From the NCBI RefSeq assembly GCF_029945805.1, contig NZ_JAQSDH010000001.1:1-64000 (forward strand): 64,000 nt of DNA, in the 5' to 3' direction. This document shows, piece by piece, positions 29,102-38,235 of this stretch. The translations under genes were made by a program, and so were the position numbers. Under the pieces are notes generated by a model. It was not told where the DNA came from. It searched no databases and saw only the letters and a list, made by a program, of their open reading frames with translations. This DNA comes from Flavobacterium sp. GTDB lineage: Bacteria; Bacteroidota; Bacteroidia; Flavobacteriales; Flavobacteriaceae. Position 1 is the stretch's first letter. Each line of letters opens with the position of its first letter.

Positions 29102-29540
29102 TTTGCCTTTTGGCTTCTCCAACTACAAACGCTACCGAATTGGCAATGTTGTAACTCCGAATTAAGCTTGACATTGGAATGGTCAGATGATTTTCGAATA
29201 ATGCTAAAACTTTGTTACTCAAACCCACGCTTTCTTTTCCGAAAACCAACCAATCCCCGTCTTGAAATTCCGCTTCATAAATCGATTTATCGGCGTGTGA
29301 ACTCATTAGGAAAACGCGCGATTTATCTGGAATTATAGCAATCCATTCTTCTACATCTTTATATTCGGTTACATCCAAATGCACCCAATAATCCAAACCG
29401 GAACGTTTCAAATTCTTATCATTAATCACAAATCCAAAGGGATGAACTAAGTGCAAACGACTTTCGGTACCCACACACAATCGACCAATATTTCCTGTAT
29501 TGTTTGGGATTTCGGGTTCTACTAAAACAACATTAAGCAT
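29088..29540 (-). CDS. trmL: tRNA (cytidine(34)-2'-O)-methyltransferase TrmL
   Basis: 150 aa SPOUT-class methyltransferase, the family's usual size. It methylates the wobble ribose of certain tRNA-Leu. Motifs: LVEPEIPNNTGNIGRLC (6-22), LVFGKESVGLS (the knot-forming region) and a C-terminal IPMSSLIRSYNIANSVAFV that binds AdoMet. Second gene of a two-gene minus-strand unit, 20 bases after the pseudouridine synthase gene. Its tail overlaps the convergent upstream gene. Confidence 0.94.
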   Translation of the reverse strand: MLNVVLVEPEIPNNTGNIGRLCVGTESRLHLVHPFGFVINDKNLKRSGLDYWVHLDVTEYKDVEEWIAIIPDKSRVFLMSSHADKSIYEAEFQDGDWLVFGKESVGLSNKVLALFENHLTIPMSSLIRSYNIANSVAFVVGEAKRQITAQ

Positions 29541-29560
29541 TTGGGTATTCGGTTATTTGG

Positions 29561-30133
29561 TTATTTGTAAAAACTTTGCACTTCGCGAACTTCTCCGGCT
29601 TTTAAGTTATGTAAATGTATGTTTCCGACTCGGATTCTTACTAACCTAAGTGTTGGAAACCCAACGGCTGCAGTCATTTTTCGGACTTGGCGAAACTTGC
29701 CTTCTGTCAGCGTGATGGAAACCCATGAAGTTGGACCATGACGCTCATCTCGAATTCTTCGTCCTTCGCCAATCGCTTCAGGAAGTTTGGATATGATCCT
29801 AGCTTCGCACTTTTTCGTTGTGTAACGAATTCCTTTAAAGCCTATTTCAACACCGTTTTTCATTTGCTCAATAGCATATTCTGTAACTATTCCGTCTACC
29901 TGCGCATAATATTCTTTTTCTACGGATGTACTGCGCACCATTTCACTCATCGTTCCGTCCGTTGTCAGCAATAGTAATCCTTCTGAATCTTCGTCTAAAC
30001 GTCCAATAGCCATGGTACCTTCTGGAAAATCATATAATTCACCGAGTTTCTTCTTATTTCGTTTTTTCTCGTAAATAAACTGACTCAAATAGCCGTGCGG
30101 TTTATGAAGGATAAAATGTTGGGCAGCAGGCAT
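29561..30133 (-). CDS. rRNA pseudouridine synthase, RluE-like (RsuA family)
   Basis: 190 aa, lacking an N-terminal S4 domain as in E. coli RluE. The catalytic motif GRLDEDSEGLLLLT places the nucleophile at Asp47. KPHGYLSQF and EGKFRQVRKMTAAVGFPTLRLVRIRVG are the other family blocks. It probably isomerises a uridine in 23S rRNA; the exact site is inferred from family only. First gene of an operon with trmL, both RNA modifiers, behind a good promoter at 30186-30215. Confidence 0.9.
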   Translation of the reverse strand: MPAAQHFILHKPHGYLSQFIYEKKRNKKKLGELYDFPEGTMAIGRLDEDSEGLLLLTTDGTMSEMVRSTSVEKEYYAQVDGIVTEYAIEQMKNGVEIGFKGIRYTTKKCEARIISKLPEAIGEGRRIRDERHGPTSWVSITLTEGKFRQVRKMTAAVGFPTLRLVRIRVGNIHLHNLKAGEVREVQSFYK

Positions 30134-30185
30134 ATAATAGATTAAGATTATATAATGGAATGTTAAAATTGTATAAACGACTGGA

Positions 30186-30215
30186 CAAAATTAAAGCTAA
30201 TTTTATCATATCAAA
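30186..30215 (-). promoter_or_regulatory. Promoter of the pseudouridine synthase-trmL unit
   Basis: Minus strand TTTG (30215-30212), 18-base spacer, TAATTTTG (30193-30186); fits the Bacteroidota consensus. It lies about 52 bases before the start codon. Confidence 0.55.
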
Positions 30216-30232
30216 TTAAAAAATTCAAAGTT

Positions 30233-30496
30233 ATGAAAACACTATACTCACTTTTCATCAATTTTGCTTCCTTAGTTTTAGGATATGCATTCGTAACTAA
30301 TTTGAAATATTCATTTGAATTCAGCTATCTTATATTCATGGCAATGTTAATTATTTTGTTTTTTATTTCCCTAGTTTTAAGCTTTTTAAGATTTTCGAAA
30401 CGAACAAAATCCAGAACATTATTTTACAATAGCTATTCCGACAGAAGAACAAAAAATCAAAAATTCGACAAATATTATTCTTTTATGAATAAATGA
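30233..30496 (+). CDS. Small membrane protein
   Basis: 87 aa with two hydrophobic segments (about 6-22 and 31-52) and a basic, polar tail (RFSKRTKSRTLFYNSYSDRR) likely facing the cytoplasm. Not recognised as any family. The start is an ATG with no competing in-frame Met nearby. A terminator-like hairpin follows at 30528-30554. Confidence 0.6.
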   Translation: MKTLYSLFINFASLVLGYAFVTNLKYSFEFSYLIFMAMLIILFFISLVLSFLRFSKRTKSRTLFYNSYSDRRTKNQKFDKYYSFMNK

Positions 30497-30527
30497 ATTA
30501 TTGACAATGCTTATTAAGCTTCAAAAA

Positions 30528-30554
30528 AAAGGCCATCCTTAACGGATAGTCTTT
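30528..30554 (+). terminator. Terminator hairpin
   Basis: AAAGGCCATCC/GGATAGTCTTT stem with one mismatch and one G-U pair, short TTAAC loop; lies between convergent genes. Confidence 0.55.
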
Positions 30555-30576
30555 GTTTACTTAGAATTCAAAACTA

Positions 30577-31503
30577 TTACTGTCGGCTTTGAACGTAATC
30601 TGATAATTCATCAACATTAGAACTGAAGGAAAAAATTCCATTTAATTTGAAATAATTTCTTGGTTCGATACAAAAATCATAAGCATATTTTGCAAAATCT
30701 AACTTATTGTCTTCAAAGTTAAAGGTATTCGCTATTAGTATAATTTGATCTACATTCAAACAATTGGCAGTGATTACTTGTTTGGCAGTTTTTAAGCGTG
30801 TTTCCTCAAAACTTTGCTTTTTGATTGTCGCTAAAGCAGCATTAAAGTTACCAGAAGTCATGCACGCTCTTCCTCCACAACCTCTAACTGGTTCTGCATA
30901 ACCTGTATCCGCAGGATGGCCAGAATGTGCAGTAGTGGTAGTAGTTTGCGTAACAGAACCGCCACCCATATTGTCATTTATAGAAATTCCCATATTTACT
31001 CCTCCTACATTTACACCCACACCTATATTAACACCGTCTGTTTGTGTGGTTGTTGTAGTTTGGGAAACAACACCTCGAACTGGAGGTGGTGCAGGTTGAC
31101 CATAATGAATCACATGTACACTTGATGGGGGAATAAAATCGGGTCTAACTGGAATTGAAGAAAAATAATTTAACTTCATTTTTGTTTTGTTATTCTTATC
31201 TCTACGGATTTTATAGGTTACGTCCATAAAAATTCCATCAACATCAGTAATCATCAAATTATTTTTTGATAGATCCATCAAAGAATTGTCGGCAAATTTA
31301 ACCTTAGCATTATAATAAGGTTGATTTAATTCTTCCACTCTAAGATTCGATTGCGGAACATCGTTAATCACTTCTCCGTTTAGGATTAATGTAAACTTAT
31401 CTCCATCTTCAGAGAATACATTCAAATGTCCGTATGGACCAAATTGTGCAAAGCTAATTGCTGAAATCATCAATACAGCTATTAAAGTAATTGTTCTTTT
31501 CAT
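30577..31503 (-). CDS. Secreted DUF4476 domain protein
   Basis: 308 aa. Signal peptide (MKRTITLIAVLMISAISFAQ), a beta-rich N-terminal domain, a low-complexity centre (Pro/Gly/Thr-rich, with two TQTTTTT-like runs flanking NIGVGVNVGGVNMGI) and a C-terminal DUF4476 domain from about residue 210 (FNAALATIKKQSFEETRL, FEDNKLDFAKYAYDF, FSFSSNVDEL). DUF4476 is an all-helical domain common in Bacteroidota secreted proteins; function unknown. No lipobox and no T9SS tail. Confidence 0.85.
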   Translation of the reverse strand: MKRTITLIAVLMISAISFAQFGPYGHLNVFSEDGDKFTLILNGEVINDVPQSNLRVEELNQPYYNAKVKFADNSLMDLSKNNLMITDVDGIFMDVTYKIRRDKNNKTKMKLNYFSSIPVRPDFIPPSSVHVIHYGQPAPPPVRGVVSQTTTTTQTDGVNIGVGVNVGGVNMGISINDNMGGGSVTQTTTTTAHSGHPADTGYAEPVRGCGGRACMTSGNFNAALATIKKQSFEETRLKTAKQVITANCLNVDQIILIANTFNFEDNKLDFAKYAYDFCIEPRNYFKLNGIFSFSSNVDELSDYVQSRQ

Positions 31504-31656
31504 AAAATCATTAATTAAAAGTGTGTAAATATAATTTATATTTTATCAAAATCCCAATTTCAAAAATGGTGACAAAGACCTAGAGTTATAAAAAAATGAG
31601 TCTTTAAATGTAATTGTTTCTATGTATCTTTAAACTTTTAAAAAATATCCAAAAAA

Positions 31657-33048
31657 ATGAGTGAAAATTTAGTTCTTATCGTGGCTTTTATCATTGCCTT
31701 AGCCATTGGGATTTATTTAGGTAAAGCGCTTTTTAAAGCCAATTCCACATCCGAAAAAGCATCTTTAGAGGAAAAAATCAACGGATTATTTTCACAAATC
31801 AATCAGTTGAAAGAGCAATTTCAAAATGAGCGCAATCAATTTGAAAAGCAGATTTTATCAGACAAAATTGATTTTGAAAAGCAGTTAGTAACATCTAATA
31901 CGGAGAAAGAAACTATTCGTTCTGAAAAAGAGTCTTTAGCGATTCAGCTATCCAAAAAAGAAACCGATTTTGATAATCTTTGGGAACGCAACAAAGAACA
32001 AAAAGAAGAAGTCGAAAAGCTTCAGGAAAAATTCACCAAAGAATTTGAAAATTTGGCCAACAAAATCTTGGAAGAAAAGACCTCAAAGTTCACCGAACAA
32101 AACAAAGAAAATTTAAAAAACATACTAACGCCTTTACAAGATAAAATTCAGCTTTTTGAAAAGAAAGTCGAAGATACGCACAAAGAAAGTATTGATTACC
32201 ATGCAGCTTTGCGCCAACAAATTTTAGGCTTGCGCGAAATGAACGAACAAATGAGCAAGGAAACGTTGAATTTAACCAAAGCACTAAAAGGCGACAGTAA
32301 AATGCAAGGAAATTGGGGCGAATTGGTTTTGGAACGCGTATTAGAAAAATCGGGTTTGGAAAAAGGCCGTGAATATGAAGTTCAACAAAGTTTTACCGCA
32401 GAAGATGGCAGTCGCGTTTTCCCGGATGTGGTGATAAATCTTCCGGATGGTAAGAAAATGATTGTCGATTCGAAAGTGACTTTGACTGCTTACGAACGTT
32501 ACATTAATGAAGAAGATGAAACTGAAAAAGCGCAGTATTTAAAAGAACATATCATGTCGATAAGACGTCATGTGGATCAATTAGGCAGTAAGAATTACCA
32601 CGATTTATATCAGATGGAAAGTCCCGATTTTGTGTTATTATTTATCCCGATAGAATCTGCCTTTGCTTTGGCTTTAAATGAAGATACCACACTTTATAAC
32701 AAAGCCTTTGAAAAAAACATAGTGATCGTTACGCCTTCCACTTTATTGGCAACTTTACGTACCATTGACAGTATGTGGGCGAATCAAAAACAACAAGAGA
32801 ATGCGCTGGAAATTGCACGACAAGCAGGCGCTTTATATGATAAATTTGAAGGTTTTGTTTCGGATTTGGTAAAAGTTGGAAACAAAATTAAAGATTCGAA
32901 AACAGAGTATGACAATGCAATGAACAAATTAGTGGACGGCAGTGGAAACCTCATCAATCGAGTTGAAAACTTGAAAAAAATGGGCGCCAAAGCCAAAAAA
33001 TCATTGCCTGAAAACATCCTTTTAAGAGCCACTACAGATGAACAATAA
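31657..33048 (+). CDS. rmuC: DNA recombination protein RmuC
   Basis: 463 aa. N-terminal membrane anchor (VLIVAFIIALAIGIYLG), a long coiled coil (about 35-150) and the RmuC domain with GNWGELVLERVLEKSGLEKGREY, VDSKVTLTAYERY, and FIPIESAFALAL. RmuC is linked to limiting inversions at short repeats and resembles nuclease folds; biochemical role is not settled. The gene overlaps the next by 11 bases. A near-promoter TATCTTTA lies at 31625-31632. Confidence 0.93.
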   Translation: MSENLVLIVAFIIALAIGIYLGKALFKANSTSEKASLEEKINGLFSQINQLKEQFQNERNQFEKQILSDKIDFEKQLVTSNTEKETIRSEKESLAIQLSKKETDFDNLWERNKEQKEEVEKLQEKFTKEFENLANKILEEKTSKFTEQNKENLKNILTPLQDKIQLFEKKVEDTHKESIDYHAALRQQILGLREMNEQMSKETLNLTKALKGDSKMQGNWGELVLERVLEKSGLEKGREYEVQQSFTAEDGSRVFPDVVINLPDGKKMIVDSKVTLTAYERYINEEDETEKAQYLKEHIMSIRRHVDQLGSKNYHDLYQMESPDFVLLFIPIESAFALALNEDTTLYNKAFEKNIVIVTPSTLLATLRTIDSMWANQKQQENALEIARQAGALYDKFEGFVSDLVKVGNKIKDSKTEYDNAMNKLVDGSGNLINRVENLKKMGAKAKKSLPENILLRATTDEQ

Positions 33049-33577
33049 CTTTAAAACCGTAGCTTCTTCCAAAATTGCAATTTCGCAATTAATGTTGCCT
33101 TCGCATACTAATTTTAGTGGTAAAATTCATGGTGGTTACATTTTGTCCTTGTTAGACCAAATTGCATTTGCTAGTGCTTCCAAATTCTCTGGACATTATT
33201 GCGTTACGGCTTCTGTTGACACAGTCGATTTTCTAAATCCAATTGAAGCTGGAGAATTAGTAACAATGAAAGCGAGTGTTAATTATGTGGGTAAAAGCTC
33301 GATGATAGTTGGTATACGAGTTGAATCAGAAAATATCCAAACCGGAAAAGTAAAACATTGTAACTCGAGCTATTTTACAATGGTTGCTAAGGACAAAAAC
33401 GAAAATAATATTGAAGTTCCAGGATTAAAGTTATCAAACGATGATGAAATTAGGAGATTTTTTAAGGGCATCAAACAAAATAGTTTGAAAAAAGAAAGAA
33501 ACGAGCACGAAGAAATTTTTGACTTTAAATCGGAATCTGCTATGAAGATATTAAAGTCTTATCGTGTTAAATTATAA
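33038..33577 (+). CDS. Acyl-CoA thioesterase (hotdog fold)
   Basis: 179 aa. Single hotdog domain of the YciA/cytosolic acyl-CoA hydrolase type: FSGKIHGGYILSLLDQIAFASASKF with the catalytic Asp in LLDQ, and ASVDTVDFLNPIEAGELV. It hydrolyses acyl-CoAs; chain preference unknown. The start overlaps the end of rmuC by 11 bases, so the genes are co-transcribed. A charged C-terminal extension of about 50 residues follows the domain. Confidence 0.88.
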   Translation: MNNNFKTVASSKIAISQLMLPSHTNFSGKIHGGYILSLLDQIAFASASKFSGHYCVTASVDTVDFLNPIEAGELVTMKASVNYVGKSSMIVGIRVESENIQTGKVKHCNSSYFTMVAKDKNENNIEVPGLKLSNDDEIRRFFKGIKQNSLKKERNEHEEIFDFKSESAMKILKSYRVKL

Positions 33578-33668
33578 GTTTTTTAAAATTTTCCTTGAAC
33601 AATTCATATAAATAAGTAACTTATTTTGCCACTACTTAAATAAATGGTATTATTTCCAAATTATTTCT

Positions 33669-33676
33669 TATTTTTG
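33669..33676 (+). promoter_or_regulatory. Candidate -7 box, first cytochrome/UnbV module
   Basis: TATTTTTG, exact TAnnTTTG, 19 bases before the ATG at 33696. Confidence 0.45.
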
Positions 33677-33695
33677 AAATCCACAATAAAAAACT

Positions 33696-34790
33696 ATGAA
33701 AAAAAATTATTTTGCATTTGCCCTTTGCATACTTTTTACTAGCTTATACATCTCGTGTTCAGACCAGGACGATGAATATCTTCCTGTATCCCCTGTCACT
33801 GTTGATTTAACTTTGGTTCCTTATCCAAAATTATCAGATTACAAATTTTTTACAGGAGACCTGAAAAATCAAGAGCCATCTCTAAATGTCCTTCCGTATG
33901 AACCCGCCAGTTCTCTTTTTACTGATTACGCCTCTAAAAAGAGATTCATCTGGATGCCAAATGGTGTTGCAGCGACTTACTTAGCAGATAATAAGATTTT
34001 GGAATTCCCAGTGGGCACTGCATTGATTAAAACCTTTTATTACACCACAATTCAGCCAAACAATTCTACAAAAATTATTGAAACTCGGATAATGATAAGA
34101 CATTCTACTGGATGGAAGTTTTATGAGTATGTATGGAATGACGAACAGACAGATGCTATTTTACTTTCAGGAGTTGACTTTACAAATGGAAGTTCAAAAA
34201 ACATCACATTTGCAAAACCAAGTGGTGAAATTGTAACTACAGACTACAGAATTCCGTCTGACGCAGAGTGTTTTGCCTGTCATAAAATCAATGAAATCGC
34301 AACACCAATTGGAGTTAAACCGCAAAACCTTAATCACAGTTATACCTACGGAACTACAACTAAAAACATACTACAGAAATTAGTGGAACAAGGCTATTTG
34401 CAAAGTTATCCATCAACTATTGTTTCAACAGTAGATTATCATGACACAACAAAGCCACTAGATTTAAGAATGCGTTCCTACTTGGATATCAATTGTGCGC
34501 ACTGTCATCAGGATGAAGCGCGCTGTTATTACAGACCTATTCGATTACCTTTCAGTCAAACAAATATCGATTCATTTATTGGCACTTGTTTGTTAGCCGA
34601 CGAGCCCATAAGCCCAACATTACAAAAAATTATCACTCCAGGAAATTATAGCAAATCAATTATGCATTACCGCTTGAGTACAAACGACGAAAGTGAAAGA
34701 ATGCCGTTACTAGGAAGAACCATAGTGCATGACGAAGGTGTTGCCCTTTTGCAGGAATATATTTCGTCTTTAACACAATCTTGTAATTAA
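33696..34790 (+). CDS. Diheme c-type cytochrome lipoprotein (SO2930/TIGR03806-like), copy 1
   Basis: 364 aa. Lipoprotein signal with Cys21 in YISC. After a conserved acidic start (SPVTVDL.LVPYPKLSDYKFF) come two CxxCH haem-binding motifs, CFACH (192-196) and CAHCH (267-271), and a late ERMPLLGRTI whose Met could be an axial ligand. The layout matches the SO2930 family of diheme cytochromes, which I recognise by architecture only. Bound to the outer or inner membrane, facing the periplasm or outside. Followed after 24 bases by an FG-GAP/UnbV T9SS protein; the pair is repeated at 37077-40293. Substrate and electron partner unknown. Confidence 0.82.
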   Translation: MKKNYFAFALCILFTSLYISCSDQDDEYLPVSPVTVDLTLVPYPKLSDYKFFTGDLKNQEPSLNVLPYEPASSLFTDYASKKRFIWMPNGVAATYLADNKILEFPVGTALIKTFYYTTIQPNNSTKIIETRIMIRHSTGWKFYEYVWNDEQTDAILLSGVDFTNGSSKNITFAKPSGEIVTTDYRIPSDAECFACHKINEIATPIGVKPQNLNHSYTYGTTTKNILQKLVEQGYLQSYPSTIVSTVDYHDTTKPLDLRMRSYLDINCAHCHQDEARCYYRPIRLPFSQTNIDSFIGTCLLADEPISPTLQKIITPGNYSKSIMHYRLSTNDESERMPLLGRTIVHDEGVALLQEYISSLTQSCN

Positions 34791-34814
34791 TATAAAAAAA
34801 ATAAAATTCGTACC

Positions 34815-36860
34815 ATGAAAAAAATTACATACTTAATTGTTCTGTATTTTAGTATTTCATTAGCTATGGCTCAAGGAGACTGCAGCAGTGCAACAAGTGT
34901 TACATTAAATTCAACTACAGTAGCGCCGCCTTTTACAGCCGAAACGGGAACTCCGCCAACACTTTTTTGTAGTTTAAATAACAACAACGGTTTACCGACA
35001 AAAGGAAAATGGTATAAATTTACTGCTACACAAAATATCAACATCACTGTGTCTGCCGTTTTTTCCCAAAACAATAATACTGATACACGTTTGTTGGTTT
35101 ACTCTGGAAATTGTGCCGCATTAAATTGTGTTGGTGCAAATGATGATTTTAATGGAGGCCTTACTTCGCAAGTAAGTTTTGCAGCAGCAACAGGGACAAC
35201 TTATATTATTGCTTTTGACAACCGCTATAGTTCAAACGGTTTTACTTTTTCAGTGATGGAAGCAGCTCCACCTGCACCAGACAGATTGGGATTTACCTCT
35301 CAAAATATTGCAGGTATTACAGGCGGATACAACAACTGTATTGCTGATATGAATGGAGATTTTTTAGATGATATCGTTTCTGCAGTTAGTACAACACAAT
35401 TAGCTATTTCCTATCAGCAAGCTGGTGGTACTTTTTCAACAGCAACTTACGCGATTCCTAACACTTCTGTATTGCCTTCATGGAGTATTGCAGCAGGAGA
35501 TTATGACAACAACGGTTTTAATGACCTGATTTATGGTTCAGGAAGTGGAGTAGCATTTTTAAAAGCAAACAGCGATGGAACGGGATACACTACCGATAGA
35601 AAAACACAATCGTATTTGGTTCAAAGAACTAATTTTGTCGATATCAATAACGATGGTAAATTAGACGCATTTGCTTGTGATGACAATGCTCCTAACAGAT
35701 ATTACATGAATGACGGAACAAATTTGAACCACATACAAGGTGGAATTGGTGATTTTCCATCAGGTGGAAATTACGCTTCAAACTGGTTTGATTTTGACAA
35801 TGATGGCGATGTAGATATGTACTTGGCAAAATGTGGTCAAGGTGGTTCTGGTGTTGGCGGCAATATTGATCAACTACATAGAAATAATGGTAATGGAACG
35901 TTCACAAACGTAGCAACAGAAGCAGGTATGGCTAATCCAGAACAAACATGGTCTGGCGCTTGCGGTGATTTTAATAATGACGGATGGATGGATGTAGTAG
36001 TGGGTGTAAACTCGGCTTCTAATGGATATACCAACGTAAAAAGAAATAATGGTGACGGCACATTCACAAGCGTCACATCAGGTTCAGGATATGATACCAA
36101 CTCGGGCTTAGGCAGAGAATATATCGCAGAGGATTTTGACAATGATGGTTTTCTGGATGTTTTAGGATCTGGAAGTACCATTATGTTTGGTGATGGTAAT
36201 TTTCATTTCACGCCTAATCCAAACACCTATAATATTTCTTCAGTTGACCGACCTGTTGGTGATTTAAATAATGATGGATTTTTAGATATTCAAAACGGAA
36301 CTTCAGTTTTATTCAACAATGGAAATACAAACAAATGGATCAACGTTAACCTTCGTGGGATTGTAAGTAACAGAAATGGCATAGGTGCCAGAGTTGTAAT
36401 TTATGGTTCATGGGGACAACAACTTAGATATGTGCAAAGCGGAACCGGATTCCAAAACATGAGTACCATTACGGCTCACTTTGGTATTGGTCAAGCTACA
36501 ACTATCAATCAAGTAGTAATAACGTGGCCATCAGGAACGATTGACACCCTTACTAATGTGACGCCAAATCAAAACCTTTTAATCGTTGAAGGTGCAACAC
36601 TAGCCCTAAACTCATTCAATAACGGAGTATTTGCGGTATATCCAAACCCTGCAAAAAACATGGTTAACATTCAATTGCAAGACAATCTTAACGTAACACT
36701 CAAATCAGCTTTAGTTTATGATTTAACCGGTAAAGTTGTGCTTTCTATAAACGATATAACACAACCAATCAACGTAGAAAAATTACCGATTGGAACTTAC
36801 ATCTTATCAATTTCTGACACAAATAACAAAAGCTATTCTCAAAAATTTATCAAAGAATAA
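34815..36860 (+). CDS. T9SS-exported FG-GAP/VCBS repeat protein with ASPIC/UnbV domain, copy 1
   Basis: 681 aa. Signal peptide, an N-terminal PPC-like beta domain (GKWYKFTA..LLVYSGNCAALNC..), then a beta-propeller of FG-GAP/VCBS repeats with calcium-loop motifs (DFDNDGDVDMYLAKCG, DFNNDGWMDVVVG, DFDNDGFLDVLG, DLNNDGFLDI), an ASPIC/UnbV domain (NRNGIGARVVIYGSWG..FGIGQAT..VVITWPSGTID) and a T9SS type A sorting tail (VYPNPAKNMVNI..). Related to CRTAC1-like proteins. Secreted to the surface or medium by T9SS. Pairs with the diheme cytochrome upstream; a terminator follows at 36886. Binding target unknown. Confidence 0.88.
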   Translation: MKKITYLIVLYFSISLAMAQGDCSSATSVTLNSTTVAPPFTAETGTPPTLFCSLNNNNGLPTKGKWYKFTATQNINITVSAVFSQNNNTDTRLLVYSGNCAALNCVGANDDFNGGLTSQVSFAAATGTTYIIAFDNRYSSNGFTFSVMEAAPPAPDRLGFTSQNIAGITGGYNNCIADMNGDFLDDIVSAVSTTQLAISYQQAGGTFSTATYAIPNTSVLPSWSIAAGDYDNNGFNDLIYGSGSGVAFLKANSDGTGYTTDRKTQSYLVQRTNFVDINNDGKLDAFACDDNAPNRYYMNDGTNLNHIQGGIGDFPSGGNYASNWFDFDNDGDVDMYLAKCGQGGSGVGGNIDQLHRNNGNGTFTNVATEAGMANPEQTWSGACGDFNNDGWMDVVVGVNSASNGYTNVKRNNGDGTFTSVTSGSGYDTNSGLGREYIAEDFDNDGFLDVLGSGSTIMFGDGNFHFTPNPNTYNISSVDRPVGDLNNDGFLDIQNGTSVLFNNGNTNKWINVNLRGIVSNRNGIGARVVIYGSWGQQLRYVQSGTGFQNMSTITAHFGIGQATTINQVVITWPSGTIDTLTNVTPNQNLLIVEGATLALNSFNNGVFAVYPNPAKNMVNIQLQDNLNVTLKSALVYDLTGKVVLSINDITQPINVEKLPIGTYILSISDTNNKSYSQKFIKE

Positions 36861-36885
36861 CTAGCCATACTGCAGTATTTAGAAG

Positions 36886-36914
36886 AACGTCTCAAATTTT
36901 GGGACGTTTTTTTA
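36886..36914 (+). terminator. Terminator of the first cytochrome/UnbV module
   Basis: AACGTCTCAAA/TTTGGGACGTT stem (one G-U pair) and a run of seven T. It separates the two modules, so each can be transcribed alone. Confidence 0.75.
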
Positions 36915-37048
36915 TGTCAATTTATATTAAAACTAAAACCATAAGTATCGTCTTTCAGAAAGAAAAAAATTTATTCTGTCAACTATTAATTTGAATAGAA
37001 CTCTAGCTTTTAATTGATTACACTTGACCTAATTGCGAAAATAATTAT

Positions 37049-37056
37049 TACATTTG
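37049..37056 (+). promoter_or_regulatory. Candidate -7 box, second cytochrome/UnbV module
   Basis: TACATTTG, exact TAnnTTTG, 20 bases before the ATG at 37077. Confidence 0.45.
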
Positions 37057-37076
37057 AAATTATTTTATTTTTTTTT

Positions 37077-38207
37077 ATGAAAAAACAGTACTTTCAGGCG
37101 ATTACGCTCTTTTTATCGATATTTATTTTTATCTCTTGTTCGGATAACGAAGATGACTATATTCCGGTTTCTCCTGTTACAGTTGATTTAACTCAAGTTC
37201 CGTATCCAAAACTATCTGATTATAAATTTTTCGAAGGAGATTTGAAAAACCTGACTCCAGCGTTAAATGTTTTACCCTACCAACCTTCATCTTCATTGTT
37301 TTCTGACTATGCTCATAAAAAAAGATTTGTTTGGATGCCGCAAGGAACAAAAGCAACCTATATTTCAGACAGTAAAGTTTTAGAATTGCCTATTGGAGCT
37401 GTTCTGATAAAAACTTTTTATTACGATAATGTACAGAATATAACTCCGGTTGGTGGCTCACGAATAATTGAAACACGTCTTATGATTAGAAAAGCATCAG
37501 GATGGATATTTGCAGAATATGTATGGAATACTGATCAGACAGAAGCCTATCTTGATATGGCTGGAAGTAATACAGATGTTTCTTGGAAAGACGAAAATAA
37601 TGTTATAAAAAGTACTAGCTATAGAATACCAACAGAAGTTCAATGCATAATTTGCCATAAAGTAAAACCTGCGCCCGGAACAACAGATCCAGAAATTTAC
37701 ATTCCGATTGGTATTAAACCACAGAATCTTAATTTCAGTTTTAACTATGGTACCGAAACTAAAAATCAACTCACTAAATGGGCTGAGAAAGGCTATTTAG
37801 AAAATAATTTTACCCGACCAACAGCGGAGAATACTGTAATAGATTATAATGACAACACCAGACCTTTGGAAACAAGGGTTCGCTCCTATTTAGACAGTAA
37901 TTGTTCCCATTGCCATGCCATTGACAGACATTGTGATTACCGGCCAATGCGTTTTGCGTTTAATCTAACGGGCGGTTCTAACGGACAAACAATGATGGGA
38001 GTTTGCGTCGATACAGAAGACTATAGCTTCGCACCGGCATTGACTAAAATTGTGAAACCCGGAAACATAAACAGATCAATGCTTTATTACAGATTAAACA
38101 CAACAGATGAATCAGTCCGAATGCCTCTTCATGGCAGAACAATACTGCATGAAGAAGGAATCGCTTTAATAGAAGAATGGATAAATTCACTAACGACTTG
38201 TCCATAA
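37077..38207 (+). CDS. Diheme c-type cytochrome lipoprotein, copy 2
   Basis: 376 aa from ATG 37077; a TTG-initiated extension to 37014 crosses the promoter box and is rejected. Lipobox at FISC, followed by the same SPVTVDL.QVPYPKLSDYKFF start as copy 1. Haem motifs CIICH (190-194) and CSHCH (276-280), and VRMPLHGRTI near the end. Compared with copy 1 it has an insertion of about ten residues after the first haem motif (KPAPGTTDPEIY) and changes around the second haem. By eye well over half of aligned residues agree, so this is a tandem duplicate that has diverged. It is followed after 28 bases by its own UnbV partner. Confidence 0.82.
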   Translation: MKKQYFQAITLFLSIFIFISCSDNEDDYIPVSPVTVDLTQVPYPKLSDYKFFEGDLKNLTPALNVLPYQPSSSLFSDYAHKKRFVWMPQGTKATYISDSKVLELPIGAVLIKTFYYDNVQNITPVGGSRIIETRLMIRKASGWIFAEYVWNTDQTEAYLDMAGSNTDVSWKDENNVIKSTSYRIPTEVQCIICHKVKPAPGTTDPEIYIPIGIKPQNLNFSFNYGTETKNQLTKWAEKGYLENNFTRPTAENTVIDYNDNTRPLETRVRSYLDSNCSHCHAIDRHCDYRPMRFAFNLTGGSNGQTMMGVCVDTEDYSFAPALTKIVKPGNINRSMLYYRLNTTDESVRMPLHGRTILHEEGIALIEEWINSLTTCP

Positions 38208-38235
38208 AAGTAACCAAACAATTTAAATCAAAAAC